64,000 nt of DNA from Drosophila persimilis (GCF_003286085.1 NW_020825408.1:62001-126000), one strand, 5' to 3'; positions 1-12,230 are shown, counted from the stretch's first letter. Notes: generated by a model from the letters alone, not told the origin. Numbers and translations: made by a program.

Positions 1-239
1 GAGAGGATACTCTGCCGTCCCAACATGTGCAACATGTGGACTCGATTCCATTCTCCTTGCTAATGATGCAATGCTGCTGCTCCTTGGTTGTTACTTTGGT
101 CACCTGGATTAGTTGAAAGTACTCATCCATGACCTCCGAATATTTGGCTTGCAGCTCCGGCTGCCGTTGGAATCTTCGTTGAAGCATTTGGAATCGATTA
201 ATTGCAATTTGACGTGATTTGCCTAGCACCTGCGAAGGG

Positions 240-805
240 TCAAACAAACGCTTGTAAACAAAGTGGTAACCGTACCAAATACTTGCCGTTCCGTTGACGG
301 ATGTGAGTTCGTTTAAAATGCTCCTCGCACCATCGCTCTTCTGGTGTGAGCTGTTTTGCAGAACCGAAATGCTCCATTTCGAAGAATTTCTGGACAAGAT
401 TCTCTAGCCGGTTGTGGTGACAACTAATGGTGACAGCGTGTGAGCATGTGGAAGTGGCTCGACCAAAGACTATCCAGGCAAGCTGGGTGTGCTGTGCAAT
501 TGGTTGATTCTCCTTTCCTCTGCGGATATCTGAAAGCAGGATCTGCGGGATTACGTCCGCTCCCAGCAGAAGATCAATCCGTTCTGATTTGTAGAACCTG
601 GGATCGGCGAGTTCTATTCCGTTCAAATGAGGACATTGCTGCAATTTGAAGGATTGTGAAGGTAATTGCGATGTAAGCGTTTTAAGTATAAACGAAGTCC
701 GGGATGTGTTGCCGTAGCGGAGACTAGTTGCGTAGAGTGTGTTCTCACAGACGAGTCGGTCGCTGCAGACTGTGGATGACCACCGGAACTAGTGTTGGGA
801 ACCAC
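240..805 (-). pseudogene. broken pol (protease/RT linker) of the BEL/Pao remnant
   Basis: The frame 644-240 carries the BEL pol stretch just before reverse transcriptase: LADPRF, RIDLLLGADV and LAWIVFGR. The BEL element downstream has the equivalents LADPAF, RVDLLIGASV and LGWIVSGG near 8790-8940, which confirms the assignment. The short frame at 805-623 covers the part just upstream, so there is at least one frameshift near 640. The RT catalytic region is outside the window. Confidence 0.7.
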
Positions 806-908
806 TGGGAGAGGCTGTGCAGTGCTCTGAGTAGGAAGTGGGGTCCTAGCGTAGAGTTGCGTAGGTGTAGCCCGGCCAGACGAGTCGCTCGTTGTATACT
901 GCTAGGAG

Positions 909-1671
909 TTATCGGAACGAGCGCCATGGAAGGCTGCGTGAGGGTGTGTAGCCACCTGAGCAGGAGATGGGAAGTGGACAAAAGTCCGGGCACTGCCGAA
1001 GATTGTGACTGTCGCTACAGTGCGGGCAGCGAGTGTGCTCGGCATCCGCAGTCTTGGCGTGGAAACTGTTGCCCTTGTATGTTACGTTGCCAACTGACTT
1101 CTTCGGGGGCCTTTGGTTGACGGACTGCGGCACAGGTATCCGCGTCGTGGAGTGGCCTCGATTTTCGAACACATCGATGCTGACGAGACGGTCGTTGAGA
1201 AATGATTGCAGCTGAGAAAATGTGGCAAGTTCGGCAGAGCTACCGAGATGGAGCTTCCAAGCTTGCAGTGTCGTGCTTGATAGTCTGGAAGTGAGATGAT
1301 GAGCCATCCAATGCTGAACATCTAGGTTCTTGAAAGCATTCAGACAAACCGTCGCAACATTAAGCATATGTTTTATATCAGCAGACTGCTCCTTTGTCAA
1401 CTGTGGCAAGTGATACAAACCGTTCATATGGTACATAAACTGCAGCCGGCCAATCCACAAACTTGCCTGTAAATGTCGGTACAGGTAGCTTGGGCAATTG
1501 CACTGATGATACAGATGGATTTGAGGGCTCTGGAATCTGCTGTACCGGTGGTGCTCTTGTACATACATTTTCGTAGCCCTCTGATATGATGCTGAATGCC
1601 GTTGTATAGTCCTCATCAAAGCGAAAGGACACTGCCCTGGTCACAATCAACAATCCACTCATGGGCCGCAA
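909..1671 (-). pseudogene. broken gag of the BEL/Pao remnant
   Basis: BEL-type Gag packages the element RNA into particles in the cytoplasm. Two overlapping minus-strand frames (1671-1378 and 1619-909) carry pieces of one protein. The first ends in the BEL gag signature LPKLPVPTFTG followed by a DWP motif. The second continues with a helical middle part and, around 1000-1090, a cysteine/histidine cluster (CPHC...H...C) that fits a zinc knuckle. A frameshift near 1440-1500 separates them. No translatable full product remains. Confidence 0.65.
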
Positions 1672-1675
1672 AAAA

Positions 1676-2046
1676 TGTTGTGAAATCCTCGATACGAGAT
1701 TTCAATGTTGAGCAGAAAATGCACTGCGGAATCTTTGCGTTTAATAATGTACAACACGATATAGAAAATTCGAGATTTATTCATTTGGACTTCAATCAAC
1801 TTAAACTTTAATCGTAATCGCGTATAGGTTGCAATTTAATGGGTAATACGGGTTTAAGCGCGGCCGGCTGCAACTGCTTGATTGTCGCTGTGATTTCGTC
1901 GACACTCAAACGAAGAAGGTTCTTGGTGATCGGAGACGAGGATAGCCGCCCTAGCATGAAACGAAGCCGTTCTCCGAGTGGGCAATCGCAGTTAGAGAGC
2001 TCTCACTCTCTTTGTAGTTTTAACCCTTAGAAAACCGTCCACATGT
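1676..2046 (-). repeat. probable 5' LTR of the BEL/Pao remnant
   Basis: It lies immediately outside the gag start. Its inner end reads TGTTG on the plus strand, so the LTR would end CAACA on its own strand, as BEL LTRs often do. There is no coding potential. The outer boundary is not clear: I see no convincing complementary end, and 2046 is a guess at the start of unrelated sequence. The mate LTR is outside the window. Confidence 0.35.
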
Positions 2047-2610
2047 ACTTTGCTTTAGGCCCTATCGTTAAAAATAAATATTGTCAATGATTTGGAAATG
2101 ATTTGTTAGAAGAGTTTTGTTTAGGAGACATCCAGGGATCGATGAGGGAGAGTGGGGTATGACCCCAGGCGAGAAAAGGGATCATCCATAAGCCATATTT
2201 TCTCCGGAATTTGGATGATCAAGGTTGGGAGGGCCATGGTGTTGCATCCAACACCAGCACAGCTACCCGTCGGTTCGGATATGCATGGCGGAAGCCAACT
2301 TCCCTTTCCATTTAATTCCTTTGTCCCTTCTAATTCCCCCAGCCTCCTCATCGTCCTTCCCCAACCCCCTGACAATAGTCATACTGTCATACGCAGGGTA
2401 TTGCACGCGAACAAAAATAGTAAGATAAGGCATCGACGCGAGCACGTAAAGGAGAGGACCAGTATAGTAACCCCCCCACCCCCATACTACCGACCATACA
2501 GCCGGACCCAGCGCGTGCACCAGTCCTGCCCGATACACCCCCGACCACCCTCGAGTGGCACCGCCACACACAAAAATCGTTGTAGGTGATATGCTACATT
2601 TATCTTATTT
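2047..2610. other. non-coding stretch; probably holds the 5' LTR of gypsy-1
   Basis: No gene is recognisable. Overlapping open frames here are short and unlike any protein family. Because a primer-binding site for gypsy-1 starts at 2611, most of this stretch is probably its 5' LTR, possibly starting near 2117. No second copy exists in the window to prove the limits. A C-rich run lies near 2470-2482. Confidence 0.35.
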
Positions 2611-2628
2611 AGGCGCCTAACGTGGGGC
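2611..2628 (+). promoter_or_regulatory. probable tRNA primer-binding site of gypsy-1
   Basis: AGGCGCCTAACGTGGGGC is close to the tRNA-Lys-type retroviral primer site (TGGCGCCCAACGTGGGGC, two mismatches). It sits about 750 bases before the gag start, where minus-strand DNA synthesis would be primed. Confidence 0.55.
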
Positions 2629-3358
2629 CCCATCCGGCTTGCCCCATTTAAAGAAATACCTTGGTCAAAAGTAACACCTGACTTTTATCCTTGCTAGACC
2701 GTTTTTGTTTTGTTTTCGTCTTTCCTCTGCAAGTTATTCAGTGGATACTGTGGTGGATCCGTGTAAGCTCATCATGGCCTACAGGGCCTAGTATCGTGTA
2801 GGGTATAATGGCGTGCAGTATGCCCGATACACTGGAAGTGTTATAACTTATATTGGGTATAACTCCGTGGGTCGAGCTTAGCCTATCAACTAGTTGAAGA
2901 TTGTTATAGGAGCTAAGCGAGAACACTACTGCAGGAAAGCAGAGCGCATTCCAAAACGTTTTGGATGAAATTCTGCGGAGATTGCCCCTAATTAATTTAG
3001 TTTTGGCTGTCCCGAGGAACCCCTGAGAAGATTACTGAGGTTGCATGCCTCGGTAAGCCTAGGTGACTTTGGAATCCCATACTACCTGATGATTAGTGGA
3101 ACTAATCCAGCACCTTCATCAGCACCAATACTTCTGATCTGACCTTTTAGATTTCGTTGGATGAGGGATTATTTATAAGTTATAAGTAGGTTACCACATT
3201 CCTGTCCCTTCCCTACCCTAAACAATGCAATCTGCTTTACTCTATTCTTACCCAAAAACGATTGCATGGCTCCTAAACTGTTTTGATATTTATTCTCTAA
3301 CTCAGAGAATGCCAACAGGTCTCCCATCTCCGTCGACCCTCAGCAGAGTCAGGCCACT

Positions 3359-4350
3359 ATGGCGGAAACTATACAGCAGTCCATAGTTGACGCGATTAGA
3401 GTATCTACGGTAGGGCAAACCCGAATTCTGGCGACCAGCATGGCTGATCAAACTAACCGGCTAGTTCGAGCCATTTCCGATGGACTTCAAAGTACGGCTT
3501 CTGTACCCTCCTCGAACATAAATGCAGCTCGGATGCAACCGGTAGCAGAACTAGAACAGCAGTTAACAGGTACCAGTGCCGGGGATTAATCAATCGGGAA
3601 ATAGTTCGTCACCCTCGAATTTGGGGCAAACACATAATGTTGGCTCAGGAGTTTCCACAGGTTCCTCCGCTTCATCCCTTCGGGCAGAGCGTTTTAGCCA
3701 GATCATGTATAATTGGAAACTGAGGTTTACGGGGAAGGCTGGTATGTCGATTGAGGACTTCATTTACCGTATTGAAGCACTTACAAAGCAAACTTTGGAC
3801 GGTAACTTTGAAATAACAGCTCGATACGCTAGTAACCTCTTTGATGGAAGCGCCAGCGAGTGGTTTTGGCGGTATCATAAAAGTGTCCCTGAATTCCTTT
3901 AAGTCCGTTGACGATTTAAACAGATAGGAATCTGATATTCCAGAGATCGAATTAAGGAAACAGCGACCAAACGAATCCTTTGATGATTTTTATGGCGCAA
4001 TTGCCGAATTGGCAGATAAACTGTATGAGCCCATGTCTGAGGCAGCCTTGGTTGAGACACTGCGAGCAAACCTTTTGGCTGATATACAGCATTACATTTT
4101 GTATGAGTCGGCTGCGACTGTGAAATCCTTACATCACCTTGTCCGAACGCGAGAAATATTCATGCAGTCCGTAGCTAAAACCAAGCGAACTTTACCACGC
4201 CGCCAAGTCAATGCTATATTAGACGAATCTATTACCCCAGATAGTGAAGAAGTATGTGAAAAAGAAGATCTGGAAGTATCAGCAGTAGAGTTCGTCTGTT
4301 GGAATTGCGGTGGCAAAGGCCATTATACGCTGACCACCTTGCTAGCCAAA
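3359..4350 (+). pseudogene. gag of gypsy-1, frameshifted
   Basis: Structural protein of a Ty3/gypsy element. Frames 3359-3589, 3576-3902 and 4009-4350 follow one another. The middle part has the capsid-like block RFTGKAGMSIEDFIYRIEAL and ends in a stop after PEFL. The last part has helices and a zinc knuckle beginning CWNCGGKGHY whose fourth cysteine is missing at the expected distance. Breaks lie near 3580 and 3902-4000. Not functional. Confidence 0.75.
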
Positions 4351-4833
4351 CAATGCAAACTTGAGAAAAGACTACTCTTAGCTTCTGTAGTTGGAAAACC
4401 AAATGATTTACGACCTCATGCTCAGATTATGCTTTTTGGTAAACCAGTCATAGGACTAATGGATACTGGAGCTTCAGTTAGCTGCATAGGGGGAAGTTGC
4501 GCGTCCGACGTTATTCGGAATAAAGTCCAATATAAGCCGCTGTCCCTAAAAGTTAGAACTGCCGACGGAAAGAGCCAAAGTATAGTCGGCAAAATTTCCG
4601 CAAAAGTCACGTATAGAGGGGAATCCAAGGAACTTTGTTTTTATATTGTACTTTCCTTGACGGGTAATCTCTATTTAGGAATCGATTTTTGGACGGCTTT
4701 TGAACTTTTACCGTTGCACTTGGTGACACAAAATTTATGTATTGAAACCTTAGAAGCCCCCACAATGAGGGCGCTTCTGCCTTCACAGCAAGTATTACTA
4801 CAGGAGGTAATAACTCTCTTCCCATCTTACTAA
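4351..4833 (+). pseudogene. protease region of gypsy-1
   Basis: Aspartic protease that would cut the Gag-Pol polyprotein. The active-site block GLMDTGASVSCIGG lies near 4450-4490, followed by the flap-like stretch and the LYLGIDFW segment near 4670-4690 that usually closes the domain. It is fused in frame to the gag remnant and ends at a stop (4831-4833), beyond which RT follows in another frame. Confidence 0.75.
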
Positions 4834-5460
4834 AAGCAAGGTCTAGGAAAGACCTCTGTAATCACTCACACGATAGAGGTAGCCGACGCAAAGCCCATTA
4901 AACAACGCCACTATGCGGTGTCACCGACAACGGAGAAGCTAATTTACGAGGAATTAGACCGAATGCTTAAGCTTGGGGTTATACAAGAATCGATTAGTTC
5001 GTGGTCTTCGCCCGTAGTGCTGGTTAAAAAGCCTGGCAAGGTTAGATTGTGTATCGATTGTAGGAAAGTAAACTCGGTCACGGTAAAGGATGCATATCCC
5101 ATGCCCCTTATAGACGGAATCCTGAGTAGACTACCGAGAGCAGAGTTCATCACAAGCATCGATCTAAAGGACGCGTTTTGGCAAATTCCTCTCGATCAAA
5201 AATCTCGTGATAAGACAGCGTTTACCGTGCCTGGCCGTCCCTTATACGAGTTTGTCGTCATGCCATTCGGCTTAACCAACGCACCCTGTACCTTGTCGCG
5301 ACTTATGGATAAAATCATATTCATATATCTTGACGACCTCTTAGTTATATCCGATAATTTTGAGCACCATCTGGAGGTGTTGTCCCTGGTCGCACCCCAA
5401 CTTTCCAAGGCCAATCTTACTATAAATGTGGAAAAAAGCAAATTTTGCCGGAAAGAGGTT
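4834..5460 (+). pseudogene. reverse transcriptase of gypsy-1, first part
   Basis: RT fingers and palm: PVVLVKKPGKVRLCIDCRKV, then SIDLKDAFWQIPLD, VMPFGLTNAP and the catalytic YLDDLLV. About ten residues usual between SRLMDK and the strand before YLDD are missing. The frame continues to FCRKEV at 5460, where the BEL LTR starts. The open frame running on to 5622 is only read-through into that LTR. The other half of the domain is at 12596. Confidence 0.85.
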
Positions 5461-5738
5461 TGTTCGGGCCAGCCGCTGAAGAATAACCGAAACTTTAAGC
5501 ATTATTATCGTATGAGCAGAGAGAGCCGCCTATGTTGTAAAACGTTGACTTTCTGCAGAGCTGATGCGCTCTCCCGCTCATTGGTTGCATATCGATCTCG
5601 CAAAAAGTTTATATGGCAATAGCAAGCAATCGGCTTCCGCTAAGCCACCAAGATTAAATACGAATTATAAAGTTTAACCCAAAATCTCTTTTAATTTTTG
5701 AAACACATAGGTGCCAAAAAAGCTTGGCATCTCAAACA
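5461..5738 (+). repeat. 5' LTR of the BEL element (internally deleted)
   Basis: Starts TGTTCGGGCC and ends CTCAAACA. It is 278 bp against about 391 for its mate, because the part corresponding to about 12327-12437 of the 3' LTR is missing. This removes part of the LTR that could contain promoter sequence. Confidence 0.85.
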
Positions 5739-5757
5739 TTGGTGACCCCCCGACGTG
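5739..5757 (+). promoter_or_regulatory. primer-binding site of the BEL element
   Basis: TTGGTGACCCCCCGACGTG directly follows the LTR end. The same TGGTGACCCC core occurs after the LTR remnant at 15805. The cognate tRNA was not determined. Confidence 0.55.
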
Positions 5758-6003
5758 ATATAAAACCATTTCTTAATCGCGTTCCGTTAAAACACTTATT
5801 AATTATACAATATTTTGTTGTTTGGTAGTTTAACTACCAACAAATACATTTGAGTGCACGTTGAAAAACAGTTTAAAGTGCAAATTCAGTGAGAGTGCGG
5901 CTGGAATATTTATATACAAATTCCGGTACTTTAAGCGTCGAATCTCTCATTCTCAACGGTTAACATTGACAACGATCCGAATACAGGCGCGGGCGGAAAT
6001 ATT

Positions 6004-8330
6004 GTGGTGGCTGATTCCAGACTGAGTCTGTATAAGCGTAAACGTCAGTCATTATATGATCGATTGCACAGGCTTGGCGAATCCTTCGCGGGGAATAAAA
6101 TCGATAAGTTGACCGCCGCGGAAGTCGAGGTGCGCCTTGATATGTTGGCAGAAATTCGAGAAGAATTCAGTACGGCCCATAATGAATTGGAGGCTCTCGA
6201 TTAAAACGAGATTGGGAGTGAGCTGCGCGAAATCTTCGATACTCTTTTTATACCCGATACTCAAAATGAGTATTGGGGTATATTAGATTTGTGGTGAAAG
6301 TGGATGTGTGTAACGTCCAGAAGGAATCGTTTCCGACCCCATAAAGTATATATATTCTTGATCAGCATCAATAGCCGAGTCGATTGAGCCCTGTCTGTCT
6401 GTCCGTCCGTCCGTCTGTCCGTCTGTCCGTCCCCTTCAGCGCCTAATGCTCAAAGACTATAAGAGCTAGAGCAACGATGTTTTGGATCCAGACTTCTGTG
6501 ATATGTCACTGCTCCAAAAATATTTCAAAACTTTGCCCCGCCCACTTCCGCCCCCACAAAGGGCGAAAATCTGTGGCATCCACAATTTCGACGATACGAT
6601 AAAACTAAAAACGCAGAATCGTAGAAGATGACTATATCTTCTAGAGTGCAAAATCCGAACCAGATCGTATAATTATTACAGCCAGAATCACGAAAACAAT
6701 ATCACTCTTTCTCGCTCTGTCTCACTCTAACACACAGGTTTCATGGTCGGTTTTGCCAATTGCAAAATATGAGTTCAAGGATCTCAGAACCTATAAAAGC
6801 CAGAGCAACCAAATTTGGTATCCACACTCCTGTGATATCGGACCTTGACCGTTTCCTGTCCAAATTTCGCCACACCCCCTTCCGCCCCCGCAAAAGACGA
6901 AAATCTGAGGCAACCACAAATCTCAGAGACTATTAAGGCTAGAGTAACCAAATTTGGTACACACACTCCTTTAAGATGTCACTATAAAACGTATATCTCA
7001 GAATTTCGCCCCACCCCCATCCGCCCCCACAAAGGACGAAAATCTGTTGCATCCACAATATTGCAGATTTGAGAAAACTAAAAACGCAGAATCATAGATA
7101 ATGACCATATCTATTAGATTGCTGAATCTGGATCAGATCAGATCATTTTTATAGCCAAAAGGAACAAATCAATTTGCAGTGGCTACGCAGCGCCCGACGT
7201 CACGCTCAGACTGATTTTCTGTCTCTCTCGCACGCACTCTTTGTCGTGTCGTTAAATATTAGCGCCATCTGCCGGAGGAGAGCCATACTGACTTAGTATC
7301 GGGTATAACCGTAGAGTTGCGGTGTCCGCAGCAACTCACAACGTTCCCCCTCGTTATATCGTTGAAAGCTGAGTTGCTGGCTGCTGTTGAAGTAAGCCAG
7401 TCACACTCCGCTGCCAATTCTACGATGCCAAGCCATTCCGGACATAGTACCATCATCATGGCTCACAAGCAGCGACTTCCTGAGCAGGAGGTGCCTAAGT
7501 TTTCTGGTGGATACGTCGAGTTTTCGGATTTTATGGCAATGTTCAAATCGGTGATTGAAGCGGATGCGGATCTCAATGACATCGAGAAATTCCAGCACCT
7601 TCGCTCTTGTCTCGCTGATGCGGCTTTGGATTCGGTTCGATCGTTGGAGCTCTCCAGTGCCAATTATCGTGCGGCTCTGGATATACTTAATAAACGCTTT
7701 AATAACAAAAGACTTGTTTTCCAGGCACACATCAAGAAGATTCTTGGGCTAAAGAGGGTAGACTCGCCTTCTGCTAAAAGGCTTCGGGAGTTTTCGGATG
7801 CAGTCAATTTACACATGCGAGCGTTGCAGACATTGGGAACTGCTGAGGAGATTTCGGGATTCATGGTTATCAACATGCTGCTGCAGAAGTTGGATTCGAA
7901 GACGCAAACCAAATGGGAGCAGCACACATCGTCGGATGCTATACCTACCGCAGAGGAATTCTTCGAATTCTTGCAGCAACGCTGCCAGAAAATGGAGCGA
8001 TTGGAATATGCTACAGCGACACACGCTAGTAGCGATCAGGTGGGAAAAAACCATTCCTATACGCATGTTAAGAAAACGTTTGTAGCTTCCAGCTCTTCCG
8101 CCGACCCGTCTGTATGCGTCTTTTGCCACTCAGCGGGCCATGGAATATACTCGTGCAAGATATTCGAAAATCTCTCACCGTTGCTGCGCCACAAAGAAGT
8201 GAAGAAGCTTTCCCTATGCTTCAATTGCCTAAAACCGGGGCACCGGACCCGCGCATGCAATAGTGGAAAATGTCGAGTATGCGGCGGTAGGCATCATAGT
8301 TTGTTGCACTTCGTTAGTATGCAGCCCACA
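6004..8330 (+). pseudogene. gag of the BEL element, split by a DINE-1
   Basis: The N-terminal part (6004 to about 6240) is charged and helical. The DINE-1 then interrupts it at 6249-7355, and gag resumes at 7356. The second part carries the capsid block PKFSGGYVEFSDFMAMF and three zinc knuckles near 8110-8310: CVFCHSAGHGIYSC, CFNCLKPGHRTRAC, then CRVCGGRHHSLLH. This spacing is typical of BEL Gag, which coats element RNA. The insertion, not point decay, is the main lesion. Confidence 0.85.
6249..7355 (+). mobile_element. DINE-1 (INE-1-type) helentron in the BEL gag
   Basis: Starts TATACCCGATACT and ends CCCCCTCGTT like the other copies in this window. It contains the conserved CCGACCCCATAAAGTATATATATT block region (around 6335), a GTCTGTCC microsatellite (6391-6432), the inverted copy AGTATCGGGTATA near 7295, and a 3' hairpin GAGTTGC/GCAACTC. 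It is a non-autonomous rolling-circle element with no coding capacity; short open frames in it are chance. Confidence 0.9.
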
Positions 8331-8753
8331 ACACAAGGCTGCCCAGGTATTACTCCTCCCGATCTGGCCGTTCAACCGGACACTCTTTCCGTTGCTCAAA
8401 ATTCTGCTAGCAGCTCGTCTCTACCTTCGTCTACCTCTCTTGCTGCCCAAGGTCTTCACTCTGATGTCGTGCTTCTGGCTACAGCCGTGGTTCTCGTGAA
8501 GAATCGGTCTGGCGTTTTAGTTCCTTGTCGTGCCATCTTAGATTCAGGATCGCAGCTGCATCTGGTCACAACCAGGTTCTCCCAGCAGCTTCAGCTTAGG
8601 AGAACTCAATCGTCTGCACTTGTGTCTGGGCTGGGCGATACCAGCGTTTCTACTGAGGGATCCACCATAAGCATTTGTATGCATTCTCGCACCTCTGCTT
8701 ACACAACTACGCTTGCTGCTCTGAATCGATTGCCGATTCTCAACCAAGTATGA
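8331..8753 (+). pseudogene. protease region of the BEL element
   Basis: Continues in frame from gag after a linker rich in serine and proline. The active-site block AILDSGSQLHLV (near 8530-8560) is the BEL form of the aspartic protease motif (DSGS instead of DTGA). The frame ends at 8753; the following pol part is in another frame overlapping from 8675, so a frameshift has split the polyprotein. Confidence 0.8.
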
Positions 8754-10086
8754 CAGTAAATGTATCCGATTGGAGTATTCCATCTAACATTCAGCTCGCT
8801 GATCCTGCATTTTTCAATCCTCAACGGGTTGATCTTCTCATTGGTGCGAGCGTTTTTTATGATCTCCTCTGCGTAGGGCAATTCAAACTCACCGATGGAC
8901 TGCCTCTTCTGCAGAGGACCCGGCTTGGGTGGATCGTATCTGGCGGTGGACAGAAGGTATCAAGCTCGGCGCTTTTGGCCACGCACAATTGTCCAGATTC
9001 GATAGCTGAGATGGAAGCAAGGTTGGATAAAACTCTTCGTATCTTTTGGGAAGTCGAGAATTGTGTGGAGGCTGGGTTGAATACGAAAGAAGAAGACGAT
9101 TGTGAAGCACATTTCGTAAGCCACCTTTCACGGTTGCCATCCGGGGAGTATGCTGTTCGTCTGCCACTAAATAACAATACTGATCGTTTAGGAGAATCTT
9201 ATGCTCAGGCTTATCGACGGTTCATAAGTCTGGAGCGAAAACTGGAGCGTAATCCTACACTCAAGGAGCGGTATTCCGCCTTTATGAGGGAGTACATTGA
9301 TTTGCATCATATGCACCAAGTCAACCCTAATTCCCGTAGTCTCTGCAAATATTTCTTGCCTCATCACTGTGTCCTAAAGGAGGACAGTACGACGACAAAA
9401 CTCCGTGTCGTTTTCGATGGATCCGCAGCTACATCAACTGGATATTCTCTAAATGATGTGATGATGACAGGCCCTGTTATTCAGCCTGCATTGTTTAACA
9501 TATTGATTCGCTTTCGAACATATCCAGTCGCTCTCACTGGGGACATTTGTAAAATGTATCGCTGCACCCGACAATTTGTATCAGTGCATCCTATGGCTAG
9601 ATTCCATCGAGTCCGAGGTTCAAGTCTACACATTAGATACCGTCACATACGGGACGAGGGCTGCATCATTTTTTAGCGGTCCGCGCAATGCACCAGCTGG
9701 CCATCGACGAGGGTGAGTCCTACTCTCTTGGCTCAGCTGCTCTGCGGCAGGAGTTTTACGTGGATGACCTTATTTCGGGCGGTAATTCGGTCGCACAGGT
9801 CATGGACAAGATGCACCAAACATCAGCGTTACTGTCCCGTGGTAATTTTAGACTTAGGAAATGGTGCTCCAGTCACCAGGAAGTACTTGAGGGAACCCCT
9901 GAAGATGACATAGAGAAGTTCCTAAAGTTTAATGATGGAAGCGACATAGCCAAAACTCTCGGCTTAGCGTGGGACCCTGCTTCGGATCAGCTGATTTTTG
10001 CCTTGCCCGCAATGGACACAAACTCAAAGCCATCAAAGCGGTCGGTTTTATCTACGATTGCGCGGTTCTACGACCCTCTTGTTTGA
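8754..10086 (+). pseudogene. reverse transcriptase region of the BEL element
   Basis: The linker motifs LADPAF, RVDLLIGASV and LGWIVSGG are followed by the RT fingers with KLRVVFDGSA (near 9400) and GDICKMYR (near 9540). The frame is then lost, reaching a stop by 9676. It resumes at 9688 with the catalytic EFYVDDLISGG (9752-9784). The domain is otherwise nearly full length, so the break is one or two frameshifts between 9560 and 9690. Confidence 0.8.
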
Positions 10087-10620
10087 TAAATCCAGTCATT
10101 GTCAGGTGCAAAATATTCCTTCAGCAGCTTTGGAGAGAAAATTTGGATTGGGATGAAAGCCTAGCCTCAGCGTTGCATTCAACTTGGATGGACTTGAGAA
10201 ATAGTTTGGCAAGCATTTCTCGGATCTCATTTCCTCGCTTGGTTCTTCGTTCTAGTGTGGCTACAGAAGTTCACGGATTGTGTGATGCCAGCTTAGAAGC
10301 ATATGGCGCTTGCGTGTATGTCGTGTCCAGCGAAGCCCAATCTTCGAGCCTCGTTTTGTGCTCAAAGTCGCGAGTAGCGCCGGAATTAAGTGGAGCCCAT
10401 TTGCTTGCGAAAATCATGCAGAATGTAAAGGACATGGGAATCTTTACAGGTCGGTTCTCTTGGATTAGGGACGAGCCAGCTAAATTTCAAGTTTTCGTGG
10501 CAAATCGAGTGGCATCAATTTAGGAGTTGACGGCAGCCATGGAATGGCGCTATGTTCCCACATCTTTAAATCCTACTGATATTCTCTCGAGAGGCTCGCT
10601 TCCCAGCCATCTTATCCAGT
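10087..10620 (+). pseudogene. RNase H region of the BEL element
   Basis: Frame 9969-10523 carries the EVHGLCDASLEAYGACVYV block (D of the RNase H active site) typical of BEL/Pao. A stop (10521-10523) falls just before the block WRYVPTSLNPTDILSRG, which is open again from 10527. RNase H degrades the RNA strand during reverse transcription. Residues SGAHLLAKI fit the usual ELxAA(L) helix in altered form. Confidence 0.7.
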
Positions 10621-12230
10621 CAGAGCTATGTTGTCACGGCCCATCCTTTTTGCTAGGCTCCAAGGATAAGTGGCCTGTATCTCCTGCTAACAACATAGCA
10701 ATTTTGGAGCTTCGCAAGAGAGTATTGCTAATCACGTCTCCACATGCCTATCTCACGTCCGGATGCAAATTTGCGAATTCATTCTTTCGCATGCAGCGCA
10801 CAATCGCCTACATGCATAAATTTATACATCGCCTTAGGCATCCAGGACTCACTGTTTCTGATATTCGGCAAGGAACGCATCTTCTAATTCGACACATTCA
10901 GCTGGCAAATTTGTGGATGGACATAAAGGCGCAATGGTAAAGTCATGAAATCCAGTTCTATTAGTTCGCTCAACCGGTTCATCGATCATTCTGGACTACT
11001 TAGAGTTGGAGGTCGTCTTGGCAACTCATCGCTAGGATTTGACGTTCAGCACCCGTTCATTCTGCCAAAGGGACATTCCATTACCTTTGCGCTGATAAGA
11101 TATTACTACCAAAATTCGGCTGGAATATTGGCCCATTGGAGGTATTAAAGCAGTCTCAAGGGTCGTCAGCAAGTGTGTGAGATGCTTTAGGACTAGGCCG
11201 CGCTTGGTTGAACACATCATGGGACCTACCTAAGGAACGTTTGGAAGGATCTCGAGCTTTTGAAGTCACTGGAGTAGATTACTGTGGACCTTTTTTCTAC
11301 CGATCAGAAATCCGCACGAGGCCTCCGATCAAGTGCTACATTAGCGTATTCATCTGCTTCACTTCTAAGGCTATACACATGGAGCTCGTAAAGGATTTGA
11401 CCACCGCATCGTTTCTAGGCGCACAAAAGCGTTTTACTTCCACTCGAGGAAGGCCAAGTCAAATTTGGTCGGACAATGCGACAAACTTCGTTGGGGCCAA
11501 GACCGAGCATCTGGAGCTAAAGAAGCTTTGTCTGAGCGAACCGCATATGAAGGAGGTCCACGAATGCTGCTTGGCTGACTCGATCGACTGGCGTTTCATC
11601 CCACCTCGCTCTCCGCATTTTGGCGGGTTGTGGGAAGCGGCCGTGAAGACCGCAAAATATCACCTGTACCGCTCAGTTGGACCATCTGTGCTTAGCTTCG
11701 ACGAGCTGCGCACTCTGATCTGTCAGATCACTGCAATTGTTAACTCTCGCCCTTTGCTCTCGCTTTCAGAAAATCCTGATGAGTTAGACGTTTTGACTCC
11801 TGTTCATCTGCTTTTAGGTGGCCCCCATGAGCAAATCCTCGAGCCTGACCTAACGAAGCTGAACTACAATCGTCTGGATGGCTGGCAGCGGGTCACCCAA
11901 CTACAACAAATATTTTGGAGCCGTTGGCGCGAAGAGTATCTCACTCTTTTGCAAGAGCGCGCGAAGTGGCGTACCCCCGCGCAAAACATCTGCAAGAACG
12001 ACCTCGTTCTGGTGAAGGACGAAAATCTTCCTCCAATGCGTTGGCCACTGGCTAGAGTGGTCGATGTCGTTATGGGCAAGGACGGAGTGTGTCGCGTCGC
12101 TGACCTGAAGACATCCTCAGGAAACATCAGGAGGGCCGTCACTCGGCTATGTTTGCTGCCCCTTAAGGAATCTGTTGAGAGACAAGCTCCCAACGGAGGG
12201 AGTATGTTCGGGCCAGCCGCTGAAGAATAA
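10621..12230 (+). pseudogene. integrase region of the BEL element
   Basis: The N-terminal zinc-binding part is in frames 10527-10940 and 10945-11148, where GLLRVGGRLGNSS and HPFILPKGH are typical of BEL. The catalytic core at 11208-12230 shows the three acidic positions in GVDYCGPFF, WSDNATNFVGA and FGGLWEAAVK. The C-terminal part includes ILVKDENLPPMRW-like residues near 12010-12050. Stops and frameshifts near 10940 and 11150-11210 break it; the core itself is open for about 340 residues. Confidence 0.85.
12194..12204 (+). promoter_or_regulatory. polypurine tract of the BEL element
   Basis: CGGAGGGAGTA lies directly before the 3' LTR start TGTTCGGG and would prime plus-strand DNA synthesis. 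Confidence 0.6.

Larger units (their letters stand above)
1..1675 (-). mobile_element. BEL/Pao LTR retrotransposon remnant, reversed, cut by window edge
   Basis: Read on the minus strand from 1671 towards 1, this is the 5' part of a BEL/Pao element: gag, then the protease-to-RT linker. The frame changes several times, so nothing is intact. The rest of pol would lie outside the window. A sequence starting TGTTG at 1676 fits the inner end of its 5' LTR. It differs from the BEL element at 5461-12595, so it is a second family or a distant copy. The class is clear; the family was not identified. Confidence 0.75.

Noticed and set aside
728..1120. 130-residue plus-strand frame near the left end
   Set aside because: Antisense to the BEL/Pao gag and pol remnant, no family resemblance.
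6845..7072. 75-residue frame repeated at 38141-38368
   Set aside because: Lies inside two copies of the non-coding DINE-1; shared by descent, not by selection for protein.
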